DNA of 64,000 nt from Coleophoma eucalyptorum (Eukaryota > Ascomycota > Leotiomycetes > Helotiales > Dermateaceae). Below, in pieces: positions 45,648 through 58,191 of this stretch. Position numbers and translations under genes: made by a program. Location: positions 186,001 through 250,000 of the forward strand of contig JALRME010000024.1 of assembly GCA_026120035.1 (NCBI GenBank). The letters run 5' to 3'. The first letter of the stretch is position 1. Each line of letters begins with the position of its first letter. Below the pieces are notes generated by a model. That model saw only the letters and a list, made by a program, of their open reading frames with translations, made no database searches and had not been told where the DNA came from.

Positions 45648-48600
45648 GATAACACAATCAGGCGACAAATCTGCTCTGTATTGGGCCCCTGTAGGTAGAG
45701 TCACCCTTCACGAGTGAAGCTGGGTAGGAATGTTTGGAATAGATCCGAGGTTGTAGGATGTTTGGGTGGTGGAGTATGAGGTTATCGTTACGCGAAAATC
45801 TTTAGGCGCAATGCAGTCGAAGTGTCTCGAAGCCAAAATGCTCTGCTTAGTTGACACTTTTAGCCAAAGGAGCAACACAAAAACAGGACGGACGCTCAAC
45901 GTCTGTAGCTTAGTTACGTTGTCACGGGCAGTTGAGAAGAGAGATGTGAGCGGCTGAAATCAGGCACGCAAGCTTTTTTACGACAGAGACAAGCTGGGGT
46001 AGCAAGTTTAAAGCAGAGTGCTGTTGCTGGGAAGTTTGGTGCCAGCGCTAAGTCGCTTCGAGAACAGAGAAGACCGTGAAGGCTGAAAGGTAAAAGGCCT
46101 GATATTGGAATGACTGCAAGACGGCTGGAGATGCACCCCATTGCTGCTAACAGCCGACCTACTTACCAGTCTACCCCTCGGAGTGCCGACCTTTTCTTTA
46201 CCTTGCGTGCCAATATGGATTGCAACCCACCCAGCACAGAAGAGGGAGCACAGAAGAGGGAGGACTCAACGGAGCAGACCACCGCAAGCTGCTTCTACCG
46301 TATAGTTCGATGGCATCAGGTGGGGCAGCGCCGGTGCCAGGGACTGGGCATTCCCTTCCTCCCATTCTTAGCCGTGCCTTGGAGCAGGCGTCAGGCGAGT
46401 CGAGCAGCAAGGATTCTATGAGGTGTCTGCAGGTGTCCCAAAAGACCGCATCACATCACTCCGTCCCTCTCATGTCCATCACACTCACAATCCCTCCCGG
46501 CCTCGGATCAACCGATTTGGCCACTGTGAGGAGAGGGGAGGGGTTGGTTCATGCTCTGGGCAGGCGTTCCAGAAGGTCTGGACTTCGTGATAAACAAAAT
46601 ACGACGTTTGCTTTCAAGCTGCTACCCCACCACGAAGCCACGAGCCCCGAATCCGTTGTACAAAGGTGGTAGTAGGCCGAGTTACTGCGTGACGACTAGG
46701 TCCCCGTCCAGGACCAGCAAGCAGCTCGAGGATAACAAAGCCAGCCGTGAACGTTGAAGCCGTTCATCTCGCCCGCCTCATTCTCCCCACGATCCATCGT
46801 GGCAAGATTTGGGAAATGCAACTCCTTTTATTATTCCCAATCTCATCATGATCTTGGTGGATCAAACATCATTTTCAGCCCTCGATTGAACCACGAAACG
46901 CCATATGCACAATGACGCACCGCGACGGCGAGGGGCTAGGGCTACGTCAGAGTGGGCTGCGCATTGCAAGCCAATCACGAGGTGCACAATCTGTCCGGAA
47001 GCAGCCCCCCTGTTCGGGATGTGGCAGCCAGCTCGCACACTGTGAATTTAACCCGAAATTGGTCAAAATCTCTATCTCGTCGCTCTGCCCACAACCACGC
47101 GCCGGAGCCTTGGTGGTTGTCCAGCCCTCAGATGTTGCGCTCTTCTACATCCCTTTTTCCCGTCCGCCTGCAGAACCCAGCCGGGACCACTGCTCCATCT
47201 TTTTCGCTAAGAACTCCCGGCAGGACTTTGCTAGACGTTCAATCATCCTTTTTGTCCGGTCTTTCCACTCCATTGGGCGAACGCAGCGGTGACCGCCACT
47301 AAGCCCCTTCAGGTTGTGACCGGAGGAACGCCCCACGGCAAGCACCTACATTTGCAGACATGTCGAGACGAGCCCACAGCATGGAGTACATAGCCATGGA
47401 GAGAAGCACGACTACGGTGATAAGACACAACTGCAGAAGAACAAACCATCATCTTCTCGAATGCACAAGGATAAGTGCTATGACTCATGTAGAGGAGCGC
47501 GTCTTATATGAGGTTGAATGAGCAGAACGCTGTCGCAACGGGCAAGTCCCTTATCATGTGCTGTGGTTCCCCATAGTGCCCCAATGGGAGGGGGGCTACA
47601 GAGATCTCTTCGAGGTAATACTGTACTGCACTGTACTAATATCACCGTTGCCTTTGTACCGTACGCGGGACGCTCCATTACCTCCTGTCAAGGCTGGAGT
47701 GTGATTAATATCTTGCATATGAAAAATCAGGGTGCGGGTCTCCATGCAGAGACAAAAACGGGTGCGTGCTCCACTTCCTGGTATGGATGGCTTCATGGCC
47801 ATCATCCAGTTTCTGACAGGTCAGATTCATGCTTATGACAAACCAGTCGCATCCATGCCTGCATTCTGGTTAAAGCTTTTCTCAATCTACAACCCAGTCA
47901 ATTTCTGAAATGCGAATTTCCTAGGCTTAGCGATGGCCAATTTCTGGTCCCAGCTGCGCCTGCAGTTAATACATATATACTTCATCTATTAATCACTCGA
48001 GTGCAGCTACCCGAGGGTCATTGTATATTTCACCGGCCCATGCGCCTAACTTGAAGTTCGCACGTGGGTGTGCAAACATTAATCCAGAGTCTTCCCATCA
48101 AGGCCATGTCGGATAGTTGATATCACACTTCGAGAGCTTGGTTGTACTGCATGTAAGCTCTTTTGATCCCTCTTGCCCCCTGCTACCTTATAAGAAAAGA
48201 AAACCATGCCATATATTAGTTCTTTCCCGATCAAGGAGACTTGGAAATTTCCGAAACCTGTATGTCTTTCATTGCTGCACAGCTGGAAAGTCTTTCTAAG
48301 AAGAGGCAAAAATACGTGCATTAGCAGATTGCATTCTCTTCCCGCTGCCTTCTCAACTCTGAACCCTGGAGTGATGATGGCCAAGCGCGGCGAAGGATCT
48401 TTCTACCGGTTTGTCCATTCTCAATCTCCATTTAGCAGTTCCGATGTCCTCGATCATTTCTTGATCTGCCAAAGTCTAGAGTAATAACGGAACGCGTACG
48501 TACCACTATAGACAACCTACGGTCTTCATTACTGGTCTGTTCGGCACCCTTATAATCATTTCAATTTGTTCTTTCAATATGAACATCTATCTATCTCGTC

Positions 48601-48965
48601 AAGCCAAAGCGCTTTCAACTCCTTTCATTAAGCGAGGAGGCTAGAAGCTGAGTACGACACTTTGCTACAGGCACTGCAGAACCTTTTCCATAACGTCCTC
48701 AATCTAACCCGTGGGTCCGTTATGATGGAGTATTTTCCAAGTCACGTCAGATTTGCAGCAAAGCGAAGATAGTCTGAATGACTTCGAACAAAGAGGATTC
48801 AGAGTTACAGACTTCCCGGGAGTGATTCAGGGGCCATCAAGACACGAGCCAAGAGGACAAGATTTATTGTAACTCAGTATAGTGAGATACGTACATGGAC
48901 AACTTACCAAGGTAATGAAGTCGAACGGGAACGCGAACGAGAACAAGCGATTATCGGTCAAGTTT
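45648..48965. other. 3.3-kb region without recognised gene
   Basis: Contains several overlapping open frames on both strands (for example around 46110-46670 and 46910-47300) with codon content expected of random GC-rich DNA and no recognisable motif. AT-rich from about 47850 on. The left 300-500 bp should hold the YPD1 promoter. I cannot support any gene. Confidence 0.5.
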
Positions 48966-50221
48966 CTAGGAAGTGGGCAACATCGCAAGCCAATTGACAA
49001 TCATCAGAGCTTGTACCAATGCATCTCTCTCTCCATATTGCCGTCCATTACGACTGCTAGTATTAGCCTTCAACGTCGTATTCCACAGATCCAAGACATC
49101 TATATGTCTGTCCTTAGCCACCGAAGTAATGGTTTCGAGGCGCTTAGCGACCTTCGAGCTTTCTTCTCCTACAGCCGGTGGACCGAGCATTAAGAATGGG
49201 ATGTTCCGCTCCGCTCCAATTGCTAGATCCAGCCAATCGTCAAAGATTTGGAGCCCGTTATCGACATCAAATAAGGGTAATTGATCGAGTGAGAGGATAA
49301 CCGGACTTGGTTGCCAAGGGTTAGAGTGGAAATAGGTCTGGTTTTTGAAGCGATCTCGGCTTTCGGTACTTGCTGGAGCGCTGGTGATTGGAATATATGT
49401 ATGTGGAACTCCTTTTGCTCGGTCAATGTATCCTCCATTTCCTGATTTGAGGATGGAACTTACGCTCGCAGAAATAACGATTGAAACCTCCTTCTTCCCT
49501 GTTACTCTCAACTTCTGAGCTGCTACCCACCCTGTACGCCACACAGTCCTCATTCGAGAACTGCTTTTCACATGCACAGCCCTCTTTTTCCTGCTCGCTC
49601 ATACGCCCCAGCTGCAACCCTCCCAAAGCTAAGTCTTCTCTGAGCAAGATATTGAAAGCAGCATAGATATCACCCGCAATCGCATCACCAAGGAACGTCA
49701 AGGTGTTAAATCGTTCGAGTATCATGCAGATCTCATGCGTTGCAAACCAGCGGTATGTGCATCTCTGACTGACAGATGGGTCGTCGAAGCCGTGACGACC
49801 ACCGCTGCTAAGGGCCGTGAGGAGCGCTGCTCGGTTGTTGCAAAAGGGTGTTCTGCTGTGGCTTTTTGACGCAGGCGGTACGAGGTAGAGCTCTGCTTGT
49901 GTGATGTCGCATTGTTTGCTACCGGCAAAATGCTGGAGCAGACTTATTGGCCAGATATCCATTAGTAGAGATATTTCGGAGGTTGTGGTTCACCTACTCG
50001 ACTCCTGGTTCTGGGATAGCGAATTTCTTTAACAGAGAGGGTTGAAATGTTTGGACGCCAAGCGAAATTGGGAGCAAGGTCAAGTAGAGGACGATACCTA
50101 GAAAGAGGGCAATAAGAACGGCTCTCGTAATAGGACTCAGTGGCGATAAGCATCTTCGATCACTCTTTCGGTTGATCTGGAGAGTACGCCGCCAGGAGAG
50201 TTTAGGTGAGAGAATTCCCAT
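48966..50221 (-). CDS. Type II membrane protein, possible SGNH/PC-esterase-like fold
   Basis: Three exons on the minus strand, 50221-49998, 49942-49464 and 49417-48966, give 384 residues. A single N-terminal membrane segment (about 34-53, AVLIALFLGIVLYLTLLPIS) after a basic tail suggests a Golgi or ER type II protein with a lumenal domain. The lumenal part has CTYRWFATHEICMILERFNTLTFLGDAIAGDIYAAFNILL split by no intron; its FLGD-x6-IYAAF block resembles the GDS-like start of PC-esterase/SGNH proteins found in fungi. It continues with VILSLDQLPLFDVDNGL, a buried GPPAVGEESSKVAKRLE stretch and a C-terminal NGRQYGERDAL. Related proteins, as I recall them, have a D-x2-H pair in that last motif; here it is N-G-R-Q, so activity may be lost. 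The family assignment is tentative; the gene model is good. Confidence 0.7.
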
Positions 50222-52042
50222 TCTGGATGTGCTTGTCCAGTGCTGTTGAAGAAGGAAATTGATACCCAAATTGTAGAATGACTTAGACTGGAAGTAGAAT
50301 GCGATGTGCAAGCATGGGTACAGCATCTCCAGAGGTATTCTTTTCGAGGCAAGAACGTTCTTGAGGACAGCCTGTGCTGGAAAGAAAGCAAATATATTTT
50401 AGACAGCATATAGGTTTCCGCTTCAAGAAATACATAAGATCATGAGTTACCTTTCGATCAGGTAGATTAGACAATCAACTTCACAGGGAAATGGGTATAG
50501 ACAAGAGAAAAGAAGTAATACCTCTTCTGTGTATCTATCCCCTAAGAAAACTCAATCGCTCACGCAAACTCAATGATTGTGCATCTAATAATAGCCAGTA
50601 TTATCTCAGTTCCTCATATCGGTTGCGTGATTGAGGTTTGAGGAATCGTGGGAACGAGTTAGTCATCAAATCGAAGTTCACTACCTTATGTTGTGGCTGA
50701 GATCCGATGTGTTGGATATGGTGAATGTTCAGCCACCACCAACCCGAAGCTGGTAACTGATATTGTGACCAAGTCAGCGAAAGATGACAGTTGACAGAAA
50801 ACGCTCCCAAGTCACCTGGTCGTGGTCGAAGACAAGTCTCTTATAGTTTTAATTTGCAACACATCAATCAATTTAGGGCTTCCTTCGTCGATCCTTGATC
50901 AACAAACACGGACGTAGCGACATGCAGCAAGCGGCAGATGTCTAGATGTCTAGACACTAGAGGTCTACGCAAACATACAGCAACTATGGATATTTTAATA
51001 GGTGGAAAATCGAGGATCCCAATAACCGTTTCAGGTCACTGTCGCCCAAGTTCAGGCTTGGAGCAATAATGGTAATACGATACGCTGGAGATAAACCAAC
51101 GTGATCTCCCTCTCCACGACAAGATCATAGACCGGGAAGCTCCCGACCTGTCCCGACGCGGTCAACTTCCCCAGATTTTTAAAGCCGAGGCAATCCGGGA
51201 GCGGCCAAACATGAACAGCAGCAGCAAGTCGCGTGCAGGTGCAGGTGCAGGTGCGAGTGCGACCGAGGAAGAACATCGTCGGTCGTCGGAGGAATAAGAT
51301 GCTGTGAAGATGGAAACGGGTGGGGTCTGTTGGGGTCTGGCGGTGGACAAACGGATCCGCTATGCTCGTCGCGGTACTGGGCATGAAACATATAATGGCA
51401 TGACACGAGAGCGACCGACACACGAAGTAGCAGGACTGGGAGCGACGGGAGGGACTGGTTACTCGTTCGTTGTGCTGGGTGGTGGTTGTTATGCAACGCG
51501 GGGTAGAAAGTACGAAGGGTACAAGTCGCGGTCGGCTGAACGGGGACTTGAAGTGACCTGGGCTGGGTTGCGCAGTACCAGCCAGTACCGAGAGCAACCC
51601 TTGCCGATGAATGACTGTTCGCTCCCATCTCCTTCGGAAAAGCGAAGCTTGCAAAAAGGGCCAGTCGTGTGCCTCCCCAATCTCAGACTCTTCAGTCTTC
51701 TTTATACTATTTCCTCCCTTTGCCGGTCTCATGTTGAATCGTCCAAGACGCTCTGCCAAACGTGCCAATCCTCCCTGGTCAATTGTTCCTACGTCTCTTG
51801 CTTCATTCATCCACAATTAAGCCTCGGCGTGGTATCATTCAATAGTCGTCATAGCTCCCAGAGACCCGACCCAACGAGCGAGCGAGACTACCACATTCGA
51901 GCCTATCGATTTCACCTACAACGCTGCTGTTTCCTCTACTGCACAACCAACTCTCCTTATTATATGGCAAGCCTCTGCTGCTGTTATTGAAGGGGTCAAA
52001 GAACGTCTGCCCTATGGTTGAGAGCCAGGAAAATCTGCAAAG
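50222..52042. promoter_or_regulatory. Divergent upstream region, membrane protein / PDK
   Basis: About 1.8 kb between two start codons. Long open frames overlap on opposite strands (51052-51816 minus, 51304-51990 plus); neither has a recognisable motif, and I regard them as chance frames in GC-rich promoter or leader DNA. A run of GGTGCA-type hexamers lies at about 51233-51262. Confidence 0.5.
51233..51262. repeat. GGTGCA hexanucleotide run
   Basis: Three to four near-perfect copies of the hexamer GTGCAG/GGTGCA, decaying into GTGCGA. It lies in the unannotated PDK upstream region. A simple short repeat. Confidence 0.7.
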
Positions 52043-53543
52043 ATGTCGTGGAAGAAATCGGAAATGCTGATGGATACCATCAAGCATTATTCCGCCTTCC
52101 CTGCTACGGGCGTGAGTTTGAGGCAAATGGTGCAATTTGGGGAGAAGCCTTCTACAGGTAAGTTCGCAGGTTTTGCCAGCGGTGGCCTTCCATTGAGCTT
52201 TTGCTAAAGGTTCTGGTGATTAGGAACCCTCTTTCGAGCTTCCCAATTCCTGTCTGAGGAGCTCCCCATTCGACTCGCGCACCGTGTACAAGAGCTGGGA
52301 GAATTACCCGATGGCCTTAATGAGATGCCATCGATCAAAAAGGTGCAGGACTGGTATGCACAGTCGTTTGAGGTAGGCATTGCCGTCAGAAGCCCGGTTG
52401 TCCAATTCGACTCATTAACATGTGAAAAAGGAAATCACCACGCTTCCACGCCCACAACTATCCCAGGAAGTTCGCGACCGACTTATGAAACCAACAAGGC
52501 AAGGAAATGGGAAACCTTCCAGAATACTTACAGAAGTTACTCAGAATCCTAGTGTTGCGGCCGGCCAATACAGTTCTTTGCCTTGGCAGCAGAACGGCAA
52601 CGGAAATGGAGATCAGAAGAAGGGCGCTGCAAGACGATATTTCGCAACCGTCGAAGATAGTACCGATTGGCCTCCTGAGCTCCATGATTACAATCAGCGA
52701 TTCGGGCAAACATTAAATCAGATCAAAAGGCGGCACGACAGTGTCGTAACAACTGTGGCACAAGGTATTCTAGAATACAAGCGGAAAAGGCAACGCATGC
52801 AGATCGATCACAACATTCAGTCTTTTCTGGATCGCTTTTACATGTCTCGAATAGGCATTAGAATGTTGATTGGGCAGCACATTGCACTGACGGATCAGAG
52901 TCATAATAAGGACCCCGCCTACGTAGGAATTATCTGCACTAAGACTAACGTCAAGGAACTGGCGGAAGAAGCCATCGAAAATGCTCGTTTTGTCTGCGAA
53001 GATCATTATGGCCTTTTTGATGCCCCAAAGGTTCAACTTGTGTGCCCACCAAACCTCCACTTCATGTATGTTCCCGGCCATCTGTCACATATGCTCTTTG
53101 AGACGCTCAAGAATTCCTTGAGAGCTGTTGTCGAAACACATGGCCAAGACAAGGATGATTTCCCTGTTACCAAGGTCGTAGTGGCAGAAGGAAAGGAAGA
53201 TATTACCATCAAGATCTCCGACGAAGGTGGTGGAATTCCCAGGAGTGCTATTCCGCTTGTTTGGACGTACATGTACACTACTGTGGATACAACACCGAGT
53301 CTGGATCCTGATTTCGACAAAAGTGATTTCAAAGCACCCATGGCTGGGTTTGGTTATGGATTGCCAATCTCGAGATTATATGCAAGATATTTTGGAGGTG
53401 ACTTGAAGTTGATCAGTATGGAAGGGTAAGCCCAAAAGGAATACATATGTCTGGACTTTAAGCTAATGGGTACCGATAGATATGGAACTGATGTTTACTT
53501 ACATCTGAATCGTCTATCCTCATCATCAGAACCACTTCAATGA
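52043..53543 (+). CDS. Mitochondrial pyruvate dehydrogenase kinase
   Basis: Inactivates the E1 subunit of a mitochondrial 2-oxoacid dehydrogenase (pyruvate, or possibly branched-chain) by serine phosphorylation, in the matrix. Four exons, 52043-52157, 52224-52372, 52431-53425 and 53480-53543, give 440 residues. The N-terminal helical domain has FGEKPSTGTLFRASQFLSEELPIRLAHR, and the H-box region has FYMSRIGIRMLIGQH. The GHKL ATPase domain shows the N box ETLKNSLRAVVE, G1 box DEGGGIP and G2 box GFGYGLPISRLYARYFGGDL. Between the first helices and YNQRFGQTLNQIKRRH there is a disordered Gln/Asn-rich insertion of about 65 residues, common in fungal PDKs. No strong presequence is evident; the first helix may serve. 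Which of the two yeast-type kinases (PKP1 or PKP2) it equals is not clear. Confidence 0.93.
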
Positions 53544-54480
53544 CAACCAGCAGTCATGAGGGGCAGCGATAACAAGAGGATCATCCGAGGTGAAGGCGGC
53601 TGGGGAAATGAAACAGCATCAGCAGGAACAACCAGCAGTCGAATCCCGGACTTCTCATCCCAAGGATTGACGATGCAAATGTTGAAGTACAAACAGATGA
53701 ACCTGAAGCTTAGAAATCTACCACCCAGAGAGGTCTCCGAGAGGAAGCAGGTTGGCGATGCTGAGAGCATGGTTAATGAGGGGGCAAGCACGAGTGGAAT
53801 TAGCGGTTTCTTTGGAAAGGAAGGCGAAGTCTGAAATCAAGCTCTGAGTTGGTGTGAGCTTTGATCAAAAGCCCGAGACGATGATAGTGTGGAGAAAGCA
53901 TTTGCCATTTTCGTATTGGATAAACGTCCCCTAGAGAACAAATCTGGCTCGGGTACTTTGTATATGGCGAAAAGGGCTTCTCATGACCATTTATTTATGT
54001 ATAGGTGTATTAACTTTTTCTTTCCCCTTCATGGTTGTTTTCTGGGCATGGTGGGGCGTGGTAGGATATGTAGGCTAAGACACGGAGGAAGGCAAAGACA
54101 AGTTGATATTACCCGAATGTTAGCGTTTAGAGAGAATTTAGCAATCGAGCCAATAGTTGCAAAGTGCAGGTTTTCTAATGTGATCACCTAAGTTTGGTGT
54201 TTCTTGTGCTCACCTTCCTGGCAAGAACTAGCTAGATGGGAAAAGTACAGTTCTTGATTGTTCGTGTGCGATGATCCAGTCCAAGTGACTAGCTGATGAA
54301 AAGGGATCAGTCAGTCGTGAATGGAGCTCATGGAAGGATATGTATGCAATGAGGAAGATTTCAAAGTACGCTCAACACCCTCGGAAACGCGAAACGCCCT
54401 CATCGTCGCTCAGAATATGATACCGCCCGACTGATACAACATGACCACCCCTGCCCCGCCCCCCCAAAATAAATCTGCCC
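53544..54480. other. Convergent 3' intergenic region
   Basis: About 940 bp between PDK (+) and the S1P lyase gene (-). A 92-codon open frame starts 12 bp after the PDK stop (53556-53834); it is hydrophilic and without motif and is more likely 3' UTR. Confidence 0.5.
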
Positions 54481-56268
54481 CTAAGCTTTGTACAAGGTAT
54501 CCAAGAACCCACTCGCCAGCTCGACCACGACGCCTTTATGCGGCAAGCTACCAGCAACACCATACAGCGCTGCACTGTCCCCGACAGCCTTGCCTTTGGC
54601 ACCTTTGCCCTCAACAATGCGCACACGCTCCTTCTCCTTCTCACCTTCCACCACTGCCTCAAGGTCTGCAACTAGCTTCTCCCATACCTTGGTGATCGGC
54701 AGCGTGACTGCGACATGGATAGCGGGTGGCGTCTGTAGGGAGTTCAGATGCCAACCCTTGGCTGACATGGCGTCGGCAATATCGTAGATGTCAAGTGTCT
54801 TGGATGTGAAAGCCACAACGGACACGAGCGGGTGTCCTAGAACTTGGAGGTCGGAGTTCAGGCCCGGGTGCTCGTTAATGGCGGCGATGATATTCTTTGT
54901 TGCGCCGACAATGGTGTGGCATGCGTTGATGTATCCGGTTTCGCCTGTTTTCATGAGCGACGCCCAGCATCCGGCAATTAAGGCGCCCGGCCGGGATCCT
55001 GCGATAGATGGAGAGGCGTAGACACCGCCTGACCAGTCGGGGGAGATGAAGTATTGATATGTTCGTAATGCAGCTGTACGGTAGAGAACGGTAGAGTTTC
55101 CTTTAGGGGCAAAGCCGTACTTGTGGGTATCGCAGGATATACTTGTCACACCCTTCAAGCGGAAGTCAAAGAGCTCGGTCTCGAAGCCGGCCTTCTCGAG
55201 GAAAGGTACGAGGAAGGATCCCAAGCAACAGTCGACGTGCAGTGGGATCTTGCGCTTTACGGCAAGCTTGGAAAGACTGGTGATATCGTCGATGATTCCA
55301 TGCGGGAAGTTTGGTGCAGATCCAACGAGAAGAACTGTGTTACTGTTGATCAGACGAGAGACGCTTGGAACATGTACTTGGTATGACGGCGCTGGGCAAG
55401 CTACTAGATGTACTTTGATACCGAAGTATGAGCCCGCTTTACGGAAAGCTGTGTGTGCTGTCTCTGGGAGAATCCTAAGAGGTGTTAACTTAAGAATGTC
55501 AGATCTATTTCTTCAAAACTTACATTTCCGGTTCAGTGACACCCCGTTCTGCATATGCCTTCTGCCTCGCACTCAAGCAAGCCATCAAGATAGACTCTGT
55601 ACCTCCGCTAGTTGTAACGCCCGCAGCTCCAACAGGCGCATTAAACATAGCCAAAACCATAGCCACGATCTCAGCTTCCATCTTCCTCACACCAGGGAAG
55701 ACATCCGGGTGGATAGGATTAGCAACGGTGAACTTTCCGAATGCCTCCGTCTGTAACTTGATAAGGTCGGCCTCTCCGTGATATACTGCGCCGGATACGT
55801 ATCCATCCTCCCATCTAGTGTGGTCCATGGTAGCCAGCGTCTCTAACTCCTTCAATACCGTTTCCTCAGACCACCCTTCCTTGGGCAGATTGAGATATCG
55901 CGTTACGTCCGGACCGGAAGGAACCAGCTTAGACTGGAGCTTCGTGATGGCCTCCCCAACCTGCTTCTGCACCTGCGATCGCACGCCTGGAGCGCGAAGA
56001 AAGAGACCATAAAGATTCCGTCGGATCGCGATATAAGTATCCAGGATAGTACCGAAGAGGCCTCGGCCCTTGAGTTTCAGCAGTCCTTTGCGAGTCCATC
56101 GTAGTAGAAACAGAAAGAAGATGATATTCCGCAGACTGCAAGAGCGAAATACGTTAGCAGCTTGCTTGAGAAGAAGGTTGCGACTTACAGATCAATATTC
56201 AGTGCCAGCAATTGGCTACTGGAACCGCCTTTCTTGACCGTAAAGCTATTGCGCAAGCTCACGGGCAT
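54481..56268 (-). CDS. DPL1: Sphingosine-1-phosphate lyase
   Basis: PLP-dependent ER enzyme that cleaves phosphorylated long-chain bases to a fatty aldehyde and phosphoethanolamine, the exit step of sphingolipid breakdown. Three exons on the minus strand, 56268-56189, 56135-55524 and 55474-54481, give 561 residues. An N-terminal hydrophobic helix (NIIFFLFLLRW, about 30-40) anchors it in the membrane. The lyase domain shows ANPIHPDVFPGVRKMEAEIVAM, TTSGGTESILMA, ILPETAHTAFRKAG, HVDCCLGSFLVPF and the cofactor lysine in SCDTHKYGFAPKG (Lys349). It is of the usual length. It is convergent with PDK and has its own upstream region shared in tandem with the glycosyltransferase gene. Confidence 0.95.
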
Positions 56269-57132
56269 CCTCGAAGAACCGGGCATACTTAGTCTGGAGC
56301 CGATAGAGGTACAAAGGATGGTGGGAGTAAGAGGTACACCACTTATTTATCTTGGAAGCAAGGTTGCCGCCGAGGGGTGGTTGCGAGTCTGTCGTCGGCT
56401 TCTGGTACAGCAGAGGGATAGCTTTACGCCGATTATGCGAGCGCTTGAATCACATGTTTGAAGGCAAATTTGGTCCCTGCGGTATCCTCGAATTGGGCGG
56501 ACGTGGTTTATGCGGTGTCTTTGATAGGACTTTCATCCGAACTCCCTTATGGGGCTTCCTATCCCACATTGCGCCTTGGTCCGATCGGCATACTTGTAGC
56601 AATGGACTTCAGATCTGATCTAGTAACGTTTCCAAGGATTTTGAGATAAAGATATATTGTATAGGGATTCAAATATAGTCAACTTATGTAACTGACTCAG
56701 CAAGATCCAGATATCAATTAATTTTCATCCAGAAGGCTAGGCTGCATCACAACCATCAACCTTGCTTTGCTGCACCAGTTTCGCCCAGCTAAATCGCAGA
56801 TACAGTACAATACAAATACTGACACAAATGAAGTGAACCACAGTACCATGACTGTAAAAATGGGGTATGGGGTGAGAAACAAAATCAAATAATATACAGG
56901 AGCGCAGAAGACTTTGCTTCACCCACGGCGTTGCAAACGCCCTTCTTACTTCGGAAGAATCCCATTGCTGATGCCTATGCAGAACTTTAAACGTATCTCC
57001 ATGCTTCAATTCGTAATGCGCCCTGTAACTCCGTTCACTCATCGTAGATCATTGGGACTTCCCTATCCCCGCATTGCGTGGAGCCCCATGGTGTATATAT
57101 CGTGGAAAGACTCGAATAATTTCCTTCCGAGC
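56269..57132. other. Intergenic region, no gene seen
   Basis: About 860 bp between two minus-strand genes, holding the DPL1 promoter and the 3' UTR of the glycosyltransferase. Small open frames only. Confidence 0.55.
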
Positions 57133-58191
57133 TCAACGTCTGGCGTTGAAGATCGTTCGCCATTGCTTGGAAAATGGATCTGCCTCTTCAACACAGTTTC
57201 GGTTTGGATCTTGTTCACAACCTGCGAACATGACAACCCAATCACCATCCTTGTAAGTGCCTTGTTCCCCAGTTCCTTCGCGGCCTTTGTGGTATGAATT
57301 GAGGAGTTTCTGAGGAACGAGTGCCAACTTGGAAAGAATAGTAGGATGCCACTGCACGATATGTTCCTGCTCAATATTAGCATGTAGGTCTCTCGCACCA
57401 CTGAACAAAACTAACCAGAGCATGCGTATCTGCTTTCTGAAAGTTGTATGATCGATACAAAGGATCAAACCAGGTATCCAAGAAGAATTTGGCCCAGTCT
57501 CCATTCCGAACAATGAAGCTGCCTGGAGCAAGACCTTCGTTGTCTTGCGTAAGTACAAGATCAACTTTATCTCCTTCCAATTGTGCGAAAGTCTTAATCA
57601 CGCTGTCCGGAGGCACGATAGGCTGGTCCTTGATCATTGTGCTCTCCAGTTTGCTCTTGGCCATAACGTGTGTTTCCAAGGTCAAATCAGGATTCATGAT
57701 GAACGACTGCTGGTCAAGGTACCACACATAAGTGCTGTACGGATATTTGGTCATCGCATGTCGGATTGCTGGAACTTTCGCCCATGAAGACGGGGATCCT
57801 CCTAGGTCGTAGGTTGTGACGTTAGGAAAGAGTGTTGCGTAGCCTGTATGTGTTATTATCCTGTGTAGGGCTCAGCCATGGGTGAAATTGCAGAGAACTT
57901 ACCATGCTTCCTGGCATATTCAATCCTATTCTCCTTGACATTCTCAATATAGTCCTTAGGGTAATGTTCCGGGTCCAGAACTGTGACTATCACCACTGGC
58001 GCAGTACCTGAAGGGACACCATTACGTCCTCCGAATATCTTCGAGAAGATATATATCAGGGCAATGAAAAGAGAGGCCCCAATCGCTATCGTCTGTAGAC
58101 GGCGTCTGCGGATCGTAGGTATTCGAGGAAATCGTGATGGCGCATATGGAGGAGGATTCGAGGTCTTCCTCGATGGTAACGCAAGGTGCAT
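57133..58191 (-). CDS. GT34-family glycosyltransferase (GMA12/MNN10 type)
   Basis: Golgi alpha-mannosyl- or alpha-galactosyltransferase acting on N- or O-linked glycans. Three exons on the minus strand, 58191-57903, 57843-57416 and 57366-57133, give 316 residues. A cytosolic Pro/Arg-rich tail is followed by a signal anchor (about 33-51, IAIGASLFIALIYIF), then the GT34 domain: VVIVTVLDPEHYPKDYIENVKENR, YATLFPNVTTYDL, WAKVPAIRHAM, WYLDQQSFIMNP, LAPGSFIVRNGDWAKFFLDTWFDPLY, HALEHIVQWHP and DGDWVVMFAGCEQD. This is the layout of yeast Mnn10/Mnn11 (alpha-1,6-mannosyltransferase) rather than of plant xylosyltransferases. The last intron acceptor is chosen at CAG to restore HALEHIVQWHP. The protein ends soon after the FAGC block, as fungal members do. 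Confidence 0.9.

Noticed and set aside
45648..48965. Possible secondary gene in the gap after YPD1
   Set aside because: Searched both strands for signal peptides, splice-joined cysteine-rich frames and known motifs; found none that joins in phase.
51052..51990. Opposing 254- and 228-codon open frames upstream of PDK
   Set aside because: They overlap each other on opposite strands in GC-rich DNA with a hexamer repeat; the Thr/Cys run in one is just the repeat translated; no family resemblance.
53556..53834. 92-codon open frame right after the PDK stop
   Set aside because: Hydrophilic, no motif, 12 bp from the stop codon; better explained as 3' UTR. PDK already ends normally.
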